A DNA stretch of 64,000 nt, from assembly GCF_008727925.1 (NCBI RefSeq), contig NZ_VTWT01000002.1, positions 620,001 to 684,000 of the forward strand, in the 5' to 3' direction. This document shows positions 35,081 through 42,786 of the stretch, piece after piece (positions within the stretch are counted from its first letter, which is position 1; each line of letters starts with the position of its first letter). The position numbers were made by a program, and so were the translations under genes. The notes beneath the pieces were generated by a model. The model was given only the letters and a program-made list of their open reading frames with translations. It was not told the origin of the DNA and did no database searches. Origin of the DNA: Adhaeribacter soli. Lineage in GTDB: Bacteria; Bacteroidota; Bacteroidia; Cytophagales; Hymenobacteraceae.

Positions 35081-36367
35081 ATGCGTCGTTTCTTTATTTT
35101 TTTCCTTTCCTGTTTACTGCTGGTGCTTGCGCTGGGTACCGATGCGCAACGCTCTAAAGGCAAGCCCAAGAGCCGGGCCCAGCTGGAGCGGGAAAAACGG
35201 GAAAACCTGAAACGCATTCAGCAAGCCAACCGCATTCTGGAACAAACCCGCGCCCAGAAAGAAGCTTCCATTGGCCAACTCAACGCCATCAAAGAAAAAA
35301 TTACGGTCCAGAAAGGCGTTATCCGCAACATTTCTTCCCAGCTTAACTACATCGAAACCGACGTAAAGAAAACCGAAGGGCTGGTTTCGTCGATGCAGCA
35401 GGACCTGGAAAAACTGAAAGCCGAATACGCCCTGATGATCTATTCGGCCTCGAAATCGGCCAACAGCTACAACCGCTTAATGTTTTTGTTTGCTTCCGAA
35501 TCGTTTAACCAGATGGTAATGCGCTTGCGTTATTTGCGGCAATATTCGGAAGTCCGCAAAGCCCAGGTAGCTGAAATTAACCGCGTTACCCATAACCTGA
35601 ACCAGGAACTGAACGTGCTCACGGCTAAAAAGCAGGAAAAGGAACGCGTACTGAATACCCGACTGGCCGAAAATAAAAACCTGCTCAACATGAAAGGCCA
35701 GCAGGACCAGGTAATTACCAAACTCAGCAAACAGGAACAGGAATTACGGAACGAACTTGAGCGCCGCCAGCAGTCGGTGCGGAAGCTGGAAAACCTGATC
35801 GCCGACATGGTGCGGGAAGAAATTGCCCGCGCTGCCCGGGCCGCCCGTGCCAAAAAAGCTGCCACCCCTTCCAGACCTGGTACTTCCAAAGCCGAGAAAG
35901 AAGAAGAAATTTCGGTAAATAAAGTTACCATGACCCCGGAAATGGCGGCCGTTTCTTCGTCTTTTTCCGGGAACCGCGGCCGCTTGTTGTGGCCGGTTAG
36001 CCGCGGCTTTATTTCCCAGCGCTTCGGCAAACACGCCCACCCGGTACTGAAAGGCGTAGTGATCGAGAACCGGGGCATCGATATTCAGACAAGCCAGGGC
36101 GAACAGGCCCGGGCCGTTTTTGAAGGCAAAGTGCTCACGATTGCGAGCGTACCCGGCATGAACAACATCGTGATGATCCAGCACGGCGACTACTTTACCG
36201 TTTTTGCCAAATTGCGGACCGTAAATGTTTCGGAAGGACAGGTCGTAAACCGCAAAGACGTGATCGGCACCGTGTACACCAACTCCGAAGGAACCACCGA
36301 ACTGCAGTTCCAGATCTGGAAAAACAGCTCCAACCTGAACCCGGAAGGCTGGCTGGCTCCTCATTAA
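35081..36367 (+). CDS. EnvC-like murein hydrolase activator, degenerate LytM domain
   Basis: A 428-residue exported protein. A signal peptide ends in GTDAQ (about 23). Residues ~30-265 form long coiled coils rich in Lys/Glu/Gln, with an Ala/Arg-rich end (EEIARAARAARAKK). The LytM/M23 domain occupies ~300-428. Two metal-binding motifs of active LytM enzymes are altered: the usual H-x3-D reads ENRGIDI (Asn replaces His), and the usual HxH strand reads ELQFQIW. The domain therefore cannot bind zinc in the normal way. Like EnvC and NlpD, it probably activates an N-acetylmuramoyl-L-alanine amidase at the division site. Confidence 0.88.
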   Translation: MRRFFIFFLSCLLLVLALGTDAQRSKGKPKSRAQLEREKRENLKRIQQANRILEQTRAQKEASIGQLNAIKEKITVQKGVIRNISSQLNYIETDVKKTEGLVSSMQQDLEKLKAEYALMIYSASKSANSYNRLMFLFASESFNQMVMRLRYLRQYSEVRKAQVAEINRVTHNLNQELNVLTAKKQEKERVLNTRLAENKNLLNMKGQQDQVITKLSKQEQELRNELERRQQSVRKLENLIADMVREEIARAARAARAKKAATPSRPGTSKAEKEEEISVNKVTMTPEMAAVSSSFSGNRGRLLWPVSRGFISQRFGKHAHPVLKGVVIENRGIDIQTSQGEQARAVFEGKVLTIASVPGMNNIVMIQHGDYFTVFAKLRTVNVSEGQVVNRKDVIGTVYTNSEGTTELQFQIWKNSSNLNPEGWLAPH

Positions 36368-36593
36368 TTTTCTTCTCTAAGTATTAGCCGGTTTTTAAGC
36401 TGAAAAGCCTACTGTTTTTTTCTATTCAGAAATGCGCGCTTTACTCCTTTCTTCTTAATCAGTAGCAGGAACAGGCATATTTCCGATAAATAAAATAAGC
36501 CATTACTTTTTTCGCGCTACATCATACTATTTCCCTAAACAAGCTGTTATTAACAAGCATTTCCAATTGTTAATATTCAAAAAAAAGCTCTTT

Positions 36594-37379
36594 ATGAAAG
36601 TATGGAAGAATAAAGCACTGGTGCTGGGTTTGTCCGGTTTATTTCTGGTTTCCTGCAAGGAGGAAAAGATTGACAGGCAGGATGATCCTCAGCAGGAAAT
36701 GGTACCGGTTGAAGTGAAAAAAACCGTTTCCGGCTCTTCGTTTGTTACTTCTTCTAAATACCATTACGATGCAGCAGGAAACCTGTACCGGGCAGATTTT
36801 TTCACAGACAATACGCCACAGGGTTACGCACTTTATTTCTACTACCCAACCGGAAAACTGAAGCAGCGGAAAGTTTACAACAGTTCCGGTCAGTTTACCG
36901 AGCAGGATGTATATATTCTGAACAACGCGGATCAGCACGAAAAATATTTGCATTCGTATGTTAATGCTTCCGGAACCGATACCCTGCACCATTACCAGAA
37001 ATACGAATATACTACCGATGGCAAAATTGCCAGAGCCATTGATTTCAGCCCCAAACACCAGGAAACCGGTAGTGGCGTTTACGAGTTCCAAGCCGGAAAC
37101 CTGGTAAAGTTAAAACTTCACGACGGTGAGGGAAATTCAACTTATACGCACGAATATACCTACGATGGCCGGAAAAGCCCTTTTGCTTCTACCAACCTTA
37201 CTATAATTGCTTTGCCCGGCAACGTTACCGGGGAGGTTGCTAAAGATCTGAACCAGCAAGTAGTGCTCGCAAACAGCAGCCAGATTACTTATAACCCGCA
37301 GGGCTACCCTACTAAAATTACCAGGACCGATAAAAATGGCATCAGAAAAACGGAAACGTACAGTTACCGGCCGAAATAA
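36594..37379 (+). CDS. Lipoprotein with YD/RHS-like beta repeats (261 aa)
   Basis: ATG 36594 gives a lipoprotein signal (SGLFLVSCKEE, Cys21); an upstream TTG would add nine residues and spoil it. The mature part contains repeated short strands with Tyr-Asp and Gly-Asn turns: YHYDAAGNLYRADFF, YEYTTDGKIARAID, HEYTYDGRKSPF, ITYNPQGYPTKITRTDKNG. These resemble degenerate YD/RHS repeats seen in many Bacteroidota DUF4595-type lipoproteins. The gene is somewhat AT-richer than its neighbours. Function unknown. Confidence 0.8.
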   Translation: MKVWKNKALVLGLSGLFLVSCKEEKIDRQDDPQQEMVPVEVKKTVSGSSFVTSSKYHYDAAGNLYRADFFTDNTPQGYALYFYYPTGKLKQRKVYNSSGQFTEQDVYILNNADQHEKYLHSYVNASGTDTLHHYQKYEYTTDGKIARAIDFSPKHQETGSGVYEFQAGNLVKLKLHDGEGNSTYTHEYTYDGRKSPFASTNLTIIALPGNVTGEVAKDLNQQVVLANSSQITYNPQGYPTKITRTDKNGIRKTETYSYRPK

Positions 37380-37671
37380 CTTTTGGTGAATGCCATAATC
37401 CTGAATAATGCCGTTCTGGCTGAAAAGGCAAAAAAAAACATCCCGCTTTGCAGGATGCCTTTCTGAGCTATGAAAACAAACTTATGTTTAACTTTTAAGA
37501 GGAAATCTTTCCGGCTTGCGGGTGGTGTATTTCCTAAAACCTTTTCAAAAATAACATCAATTTTTCTTTCATGTTTAACTTTTCGATGAACGTTCCTTTT
37601 TAGCCGATGAAGGTTATTATTTTGGCGGTAAAGGTTTTTTAACAGCTTTCAATACGGTTTTACAAGGTATA
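37380..37671. other. Intergenic region with no identifiable gene
   Basis: About 290 bp between convergent genes. A weak stem ACATCCCGCTTTGCAGGATG (37439-37458) may act as a terminator for the upstream lipoprotein. The string ATGTTTAACTTTT occurs twice (about 37484 and 37571). A 39-codon frame from 37470 shows no coding character. Confidence 0.5.
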
Positions 37672-37720
37672 AAAAAAACTCCCTGTTCCGGGTTTATGAA
37701 AAGCCCGGAGCAGGGAGTTT
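37672..37720 (-). terminator. Terminator of the GAF-LytTR gene
   Basis: AAACTCCCTGTTCCGGG pairs with CCCGGAGCAGGGAGTTT (one G-T pair), a 17-bp stem. The A run at 37671-37678 gives a T tract on the minus strand. Confidence 0.9.
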
Positions 37721-37740
37721 GTATTGAAGTTAAATTATCC

Positions 37741-38718
37741 TTAAAGCAGGTTAAGCCGTTTCATCAGCACCGGTTTAAAGGAGTTGCCGATCGGTACGTA
37801 CATCAAGCCGTTCATCATGTGGCCGGCGTTGCTGCTGTTGCGTTTTTCGATCACGGCCGAATCGTCTTCAATGGCATTAATTTTATCGAGCCGGATAATG
37901 TATTTGCGGTGTACGCGGATAAAATCTTTGGGCGAAAGCTTGGCTTCCATGTCTTTCATGGTGGCGTACACGGTAAAGCGGTCTTTGTCGGTATGTATAT
38001 TTACGTAGTCGCCCAGGGCCTCTACCCACAGAATATCACAGGCGTTTATTTTTATCAGCTTCGATTCCTGCTTCACGAACATTTCCGATTTACCGGCCAC
38101 AAAGCTTTGATCTATGGCGGAATTGGCCAGGCGAAGCAGGTTTTCCAGTTTATCCTTTTCTTCCTGCAGCGATAATTTAGCCCGGCGAAGCTCCAGGTGC
38201 GACATTACTTCGCGGGCTAACGTTTGCAGGGCATCTTTCTGGCGTTCGGTTAAATGTTTCGGAACGGTATCGATAATGCAGAGAGTGCCCAGGCTGAAAC
38301 CATCGGAATTGATAAGCGGCGCGCCGGCATAAAACCGGATGTTGGGCTCGCCGGTAACCAGCGGGTTATTCTGAAAGATCTCGTTTTGGGTGGCATCGTT
38401 CACTTCAAAAACATCGCTCTGCAAAATGGCATACGTACAGAAAGACATTTCCCGGGGCGTTTCCGGTACCTCCAACCCCACCTTCGACTTAAACCACTGC
38501 CGTTGCGAATCGATGAGCGAAATGAGGGAAATGGGCGTTTCGCAAATGTAGGAGGCTAAGCGGGTAAGGGCATCGAAATCTTCCTCCGGCTTGGTATCCA
38601 GAATTTCGTAGCCATGCAGGGCATCTACCCGGCCGGCTTCGTTAACCGGTTTGGGGCCGTTGTACCCACCGGAAACCATTTCGGCCGTATTTGTTAAAGC
38701 AAGGTTGTTTGTTTCCAT
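37741..38718 (-). CDS. GAF-LytTR transcriptional regulator without receiver domain
   Basis: A 325-residue protein. A GAF domain spans about 45-185 (FDALTRLASYICETPISLIS; FCTYAILQSDVFEVNDA; FYAGAPLINSDGFSLGTLCI), followed by a short coiled coil (LSLQEEKDKLENLLRL). The LytTR DNA-binding domain lies at about 212-325 (ILWVEALGDYVNIHT; FIRVHRKYIIRLDKIN; the closing VPIGNSFKPVLMKRL). LytTR proteins usually carry a phosphoreceiver; here a GAF sensor replaces it, so this is a one-component regulator answering a small ligand or redox/light cue. It is divergent from tatA. The target genes and ligand are unknown. Confidence 0.9.
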   Translation of the reverse strand: METNNLALTNTAEMVSGGYNGPKPVNEAGRVDALHGYEILDTKPEEDFDALTRLASYICETPISLISLIDSQRQWFKSKVGLEVPETPREMSFCTYAILQSDVFEVNDATQNEIFQNNPLVTGEPNIRFYAGAPLINSDGFSLGTLCIIDTVPKHLTERQKDALQTLAREVMSHLELRRAKLSLQEEKDKLENLLRLANSAIDQSFVAGKSEMFVKQESKLIKINACDILWVEALGDYVNIHTDKDRFTVYATMKDMEAKLSPKDFIRVHRKYIIRLDKINAIEDDSAVIEKRNSSNAGHMMNGLMYVPIGNSFKPVLMKRLNLL

Positions 38719-38930
38719 CAGAGAGCAGAGAATAGGGCAATTAAAATCATAAGACCTTAAAGGTAACGCTTTTCCGGATACCGGTATTAATACGGAGACC
38801 TGTCATTATTGCCATATAAATTTAACCGGAATAAATTATACCGGCAAGAAATTTATTTGCTTTTTCACGCAAATCAGGCGGCGGTTTTAAACTTTATGCG
38901 GCAGACTGGACTTATATCAAATTAATACCT

Positions 38931-38938
38931 TATTTTTG
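38931..38938 (+). promoter_or_regulatory. -7 promoter box of tatA
   Basis: TATTTTTG matches TAnnTTTG and lies 37 bases before the tatA ATG. The -33 element is not well defined. Confidence 0.5.
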
Positions 38939-38975
38939 TAGTCCCTTATTTTTTATCTTTTAAAACCAGAAAGTT

Positions 38976-39188
38976 ATGGCTTTAAATACCGTTTTTGCTT
39001 TCCTCGGCGACCTGGGTACCGGCGAAATCATGATCATTATGTTGGTAATTCTGTTGTTGTTCGGCGCGAAGCGAATTCCGGATCTGGCAAGAGGTTTAGG
39101 CAAAGGCATCCGTGAATTTAAAGATGCTACCAAAGAAATTAAAACTGAAGTAGAAAACAGCATTAAAGAAGACCCTAAGGCAAAATAA
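38976..39188 (+). CDS. tatA: Twin-arginine translocase subunit TatA
   Basis: A 70-residue protein with one N-terminal transmembrane helix ([14 protein letters not shown]), the Phe-Gly hinge ([20 protein letters not shown]) and an amphipathic helix, ending in an acidic/Lys tail. It forms the channel-like component that exports folded proteins. There is no tatC in the window. gatA starts 4 bp after its stop, so the two are cotranscribed. Confidence 0.93.
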   Translation: MALNTVFAFLGDLGTGEIMIIMLVILLLFGAKRIPDLARGLGKGIREFKDATKEIKTEVENSIKEDPKAK

Positions 39189-39192
39189 CCTG

Positions 39193-40626
39193 ATGCGTTA
39201 CCGCTCCCTCGCAGCTGTTCGCTCCGATATGGCGCAAGGCAACATTACCTGCCGCGCCCTGGTAGACTATTACCTGCAGAATATCCGCGAAAAAGCTCAT
39301 CTGAATGCTTTCCTGGAAGTATTTCCCGAAGAAGCCATTGCCCGGGCCGAAGCCGTAGATGCCAAGATCCAGCAGGGAACTGCCGGAAAACTGGCGGGTA
39401 TGGTTATCGGTCTGAAAGACGTGCTGGCTTACAAAGGTCATAAACTGCAGGCTTCCAGCCAGATTTTGAATGGCTTTACTTCCATCTATACTGGTACTGC
39501 CGTGCAGCGCCTTTTAGACGAAGATGCCATTATTATCGGCCGCCAGAATTGCGATGAATTCGCCATGGGCGCTTCGAACGAAAATTCGTCGTTCGGGAAC
39601 GTGCTCAACGCTGCCGACAATACCAAAGTACCGGGCGGTTCGTCCGGCGGTTCGGCGGTGGCGGTACAGGCCGATCTTTGCCTGGCTTCTATCGGCTCCG
39701 ATACCGGAGGCTCCGTGCGACAGCCGGCAGCTTTTTGCGGCGTGGTAGGCTTAAAACCAACGTATTCCCGCATTTCCCGCTACGGCTTAATTGCTTATGC
39801 TTCTTCTTTCGACCAGATTGGTACGCTTACCCACTCCGTGGAAGATGCCGCCCTGCTGCTGGAAGTAATGGCTGGTGCGGATGAGTTCGACAGCACAGCC
39901 AGCCAGCGCGAGGTTCCGGCCTACAGCCAGAACTTAGCGGTTTCCGGCAAGAAGAAGATCGGTTATATCAAAGATACCCTGGAAAGCCCGGGCTTGCAGC
40001 CGGAAGTTAAAGCAGCCATGGAAAATGCCATTGCGCAGCTGAAAGCCGAAGGCCACGAAGTGGAAGCGGTAGATTTCCCGTACCTCGATTACATGGTGCC
40101 GACCTATTACATTTTAACCACTGCCGAAGCCAGCTCGAACTTATCGCGCTTCGACGGGGTGAAATTCGGCTACCGGAGTCCGCAGGCTACCGACCTGAAT
40201 TCGCTTTATAAAAAGTCCCGCGCTGAAGGTTTCGGTCCGGAAGTGCAGCGCCGCATTATGCTGGGCACCTTTGTACTGAGCGCCAGCTATTACGATGCTT
40301 ACTACACCAAAGGCCAGAAAGTGCGCCGCTTAATTAAAGAAAAGACTGAAGACCTGCTTAAGCGCTTCGACTTTCTGATTTTGCCAACGGCCCCGACTAC
40401 CGCCTTTAACATTGGCGAAAATTCGGCAAACCCATTGGCCATGTATCTTGCAGATATTTTTACCGTACAGGCTTCCCTGGCGGGCGTACCGGCTATTTCC
40501 TTGCCGGTGGCACAAGACGCTAACGGCCTTTCGATCGGCCTCCAGTTAATGGGCAGATCGTTTGAGGAACAGGAATTACTTGCATTTTCTAAGTATCTAA
40601 CAGAGAACCTTAACCTTACTGCCTGA
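39193..40626 (+). CDS. gatA: Asp-tRNA(Asn)/Glu-tRNA(Gln) amidotransferase subunit A
   Basis: A 477-residue amidase-signature enzyme that frees ammonia from glutamine for transamidation of mischarged tRNA. The Ser-cisSer-Lys triad matches the family in position and spacing: Lys75 (GLKDVLAYKG), Ser150 (PGGSSGGSA) and Ser174 (GSDTGGSVRQPAAFCG). GLKPTYSRISRYGLI is the GatA-specific block. No gatB or gatC is nearby. Its stop codon TGA shares the A with the ATG of the next gene. Confidence 0.94.
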   Translation: MRYRSLAAVRSDMAQGNITCRALVDYYLQNIREKAHLNAFLEVFPEEAIARAEAVDAKIQQGTAGKLAGMVIGLKDVLAYKGHKLQASSQILNGFTSIYTGTAVQRLLDEDAIIIGRQNCDEFAMGASNENSSFGNVLNAADNTKVPGGSSGGSAVAVQADLCLASIGSDTGGSVRQPAAFCGVVGLKPTYSRISRYGLIAYASSFDQIGTLTHSVEDAALLLEVMAGADEFDSTASQREVPAYSQNLAVSGKKKIGYIKDTLESPGLQPEVKAAMENAIAQLKAEGHEVEAVDFPYLDYMVPTYYILTTAEASSNLSRFDGVKFGYRSPQATDLNSLYKKSRAEGFGPEVQRRIMLGTFVLSASYYDAYYTKGQKVRRLIKEKTEDLLKRFDFLILPTAPTTAFNIGENSANPLAMYLADIFTVQASLAGVPAISLPVAQDANGLSIGLQLMGRSFEEQELLAFSKYLTENLNLTA

Positions 40627-42194
40627 TGAAATTCGGAAAACCTTTACTATTAACCTTCGCTTCAGCTTTGTTGGCCCAGGCTAATGTAAAAGCCAATGGA
40701 TTACCCATTGGGGAAAGTAAAGGTATTTCGAAAGATTCCATTCGGGTAAAAATAAGCGCTATTACGTCGCTGCCCGAAGAGCTCATGGAGTTCGACAACC
40801 TGATCCCTTACGAATCTGATGAGGTGATTCAGGACCGGTTAAGCTGCATTAAATCCGAGATTCCGCTTACGTTTAATCCGTACGTACGCAATTATATCGA
40901 TTATTTTACCGTCCGGAACCGGAAATACACCCGCCGGATGCTGGAACGCGAGAATCTCTATTTCCCGCTTTTCGAAAAATACCTGGCCAAGCACGACATG
41001 CCAACCGAGCTGAAGTACCTGGCCGTGGTAGAATCGGCGCTGAACCCTTACGCGAAATCGGTGGTTGGCGCGCTGGGTTTATGGCAATTCATGCCAGCTA
41101 CGGCCAACGATTTCCGCCTGGTGCAGAATTCGTTTTACGACGAGCGCATGGACCCGGAGAAATCAACTGAGGCCGCCTGTAAATTCCTTCGTCAGCTTTA
41201 CCGCATTTTCGACGACTGGGAACTGGCGCTGGCAGCTTATAATTGCGGCCCCGGCAACGTGCGCAAAGCCATTAACCGGGCTGGCGGCGGCAAACAAACC
41301 TTCTGGGCAATTTTCCCTTATTTACCAAAGGAAACCCGTGGCTACGTACCTTCCTTTACGGCGGTAATGTACGCCATGAACTACGCGGAAGCGCACAAGA
41401 TCACCACCGATTCCCTGCAGTTTCCGGTGGCTACCGATACCGTTTTAATAAACCACGGACTGGACCTGGCTAAATTTTCGGCCGAACTGAACCTGAGCCC
41501 GGAAGAGCTTCGGAACCTGAACCCGGCCATCAAAAAAGACCAGATCCCCGGAACGGTACGGAATTTTGCCATAAAAGTGCCGGCCGAAAAACGTCCGGTC
41601 CTTGCCCGGAACCGCACTACCATTTTAAATAATGCCCGTTATGCGGAGCCGAAACCAGTTTACCAGCCTGTTGTTGACAAGGAACCGGTAATGGTAGCGA
41701 AACAGGCTGCAAAAGTAGATTCTACCCAGCAAAACCTGGCGCTGCAAAAATCGGATTACGTGGTTAAAAGAGGCGATTACCTTTCCAAAATTGCGGCTGC
41801 CCACAACGTAACCATCGAGGAAATAAAAACCTGGAATAACCTGAAAAGCAGCACCGTAATGGCCAACCAGAAACTGGTGATCTTTAAACCTGGTGCCCCA
41901 GCCGATTCCACCCAAAATACTGCTTTAGCCTCTGCCGCCGAAACCAAACCCACCGAAGAAACTGCTTCAGAAGTAAAGGAAACAAAAGAAGCTGCTAAGA
42001 TGGTGGCTTCCAGAAAAGCTCCGGTGCGCAAAGCCACGCCGAAAGAGCGCGTCATCATTCATTCGGTACAGCCCGGCGATACGCTCTGGAATATTTCCAA
42101 AAAGTACAACGGCATTACAGTGGAGCAGATCAAAAAGCTCAACAACCTGAAAGGAAACGAACTCAAGCCCGGCCAGAAGCTGATCCTGGGCTAA
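40626..42194 (+). CDS. LysM-containing membrane-bound lytic transglycosylase (MltD-like)
   Basis: A 522-residue exported enzyme; its ATG overlaps the gatA stop (ATGA arrangement). The hydrophobic N-terminus LLLTFASALLAQANVKANG is a probable signal peptide. The goose-lysozyme/SLT domain holds the catalytic Glu136 in LAVVESALNPYAKS, then GALGLWQFMPATA and AYNCGPGNVRKAI. Two LysM peptidoglycan-binding modules follow, at about 378-421 (YVVKRGDYLSKIAAAHNV) and 477-521 (HSVQPGDTLWNISKKYN), joined by a Glu/Lys/Ala-rich linker. It cleaves glycan strands to 1,6-anhydro-MurNAc ends. Confidence 0.92.
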   Translation: MKFGKPLLLTFASALLAQANVKANGLPIGESKGISKDSIRVKISAITSLPEELMEFDNLIPYESDEVIQDRLSCIKSEIPLTFNPYVRNYIDYFTVRNRKYTRRMLERENLYFPLFEKYLAKHDMPTELKYLAVVESALNPYAKSVVGALGLWQFMPATANDFRLVQNSFYDERMDPEKSTEAACKFLRQLYRIFDDWELALAAYNCGPGNVRKAINRAGGGKQTFWAIFPYLPKETRGYVPSFTAVMYAMNYAEAHKITTDSLQFPVATDTVLINHGLDLAKFSAELNLSPEELRNLNPAIKKDQIPGTVRNFAIKVPAEKRPVLARNRTTILNNARYAEPKPVYQPVVDKEPVMVAKQAAKVDSTQQNLALQKSDYVVKRGDYLSKIAAAHNVTIEEIKTWNNLKSSTVMANQKLVIFKPGAPADSTQNTALASAAETKPTEETASEVKETKEAAKMVASRKAPVRKATPKERVIIHSVQPGDTLWNISKKYNGITVEQIKKLNNLKGNELKPGQKLILG

Positions 42195-42199
42195 AATTG

Positions 42200-42230
42200 A
42201 AAAGCCCTGCTTTATTGCAGGGCTTTTTTT
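42200..42230 (+). terminator. Terminator of the tatA-gatA-transglycosylase unit
   Basis: AAAAGCCCTGC pairs with GCAGGGCTTTTTTT around a 6-base loop, 5 bases after the stop. Confidence 0.92.
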
Positions 42231-42287
42231 ATGCCTTCATTTCTCAATTCCTACTGGGTCATTTCATTCTGCATTGTAACAAAAATG

Positions 42288-42414
42288 GTCATTCTGAGCT
42301 TGTCGAAGAAACTTATACATACTCCTATGACAAAGCGAGCGTAGCAAGAATTGTCTTCCCGTCTAATTTTAAATATGCGGCTTCATAAGTTCCCTCGCTG
42401 GCGCTCGGGATGAC
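42288..42414. repeat. Dispersed TIR element, GTCATCCTGAGC family, copy 3
   Basis: 127 bp. The left end GTCATTCTGAGCTTGTCGAA ends its arm in GAAACTTAT. The reverse complement of the right end reads GTCATCCCGAGCGCCAGCGA and ends GGAACTTAT. So imperfect ~30-bp inverted ends surround an unrelated AT-rich centre. Confidence 0.75.
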
Positions 42415-42674
42415 CTAATAATTTATTTTAGTTTCACGTTTATAATATCCCCCCTCTGAATACTCCAAGCAAGAATCCGTTAAAACGAAACAGTCCTCCC
42501 CCGCTACCAAACTGTAGGTTTTTCGACCGAAAAAGTACTCATTTCCAACAAAAATCCCTTAGCTTTATTCAAAACCCATAAACCGGCCACATTTCCGGTA
42601 ATCTTACGTAAGCTTAAAATTTTAAAAAACCGAAAGCAAAAACCGGCAAATGGTAATTATCCCTGCTAATGTTT
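42415..42674. other. Intergenic region upstream of maeB, no gene seen
   Basis: About 260 bp of AT-rich sequence between a repeat element and the maeB promoter box. No open frame with coding character and no strong hairpin was found. Confidence 0.5.
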
Positions 42675-42682
42675 TATCTTTG
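42675..42682 (+). promoter_or_regulatory. -7 promoter box of the maeB-ruvA-sprA unit
   Basis: TATCTTTG followed by TAGG, 105 bases before the maeB ATG; identical to the -7 box of the enoyl-CoA hydratase gene. There is no exact -33 TTG at 19-21 bases. The leader is about 100 bases long. Confidence 0.5.
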
Positions 42683-42786
42683 TAGGTTAAGGCTTGCGCC
42701 TGCTTCCTTAACGGCTTAACGTAATAGCATGTATTGCCCTTCTTACCGGTAATACCGAAGCAGTTTTTTAGACGAATAGAATACCG

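Noticed and set aside
37470-37589. Small 39-codon frame starting ATGAAAACAAAC
   Set aside because: It has no hydrophobic or conserved pattern and overlaps a repeated ATGTTTAACTTTT string; probably non-coding.
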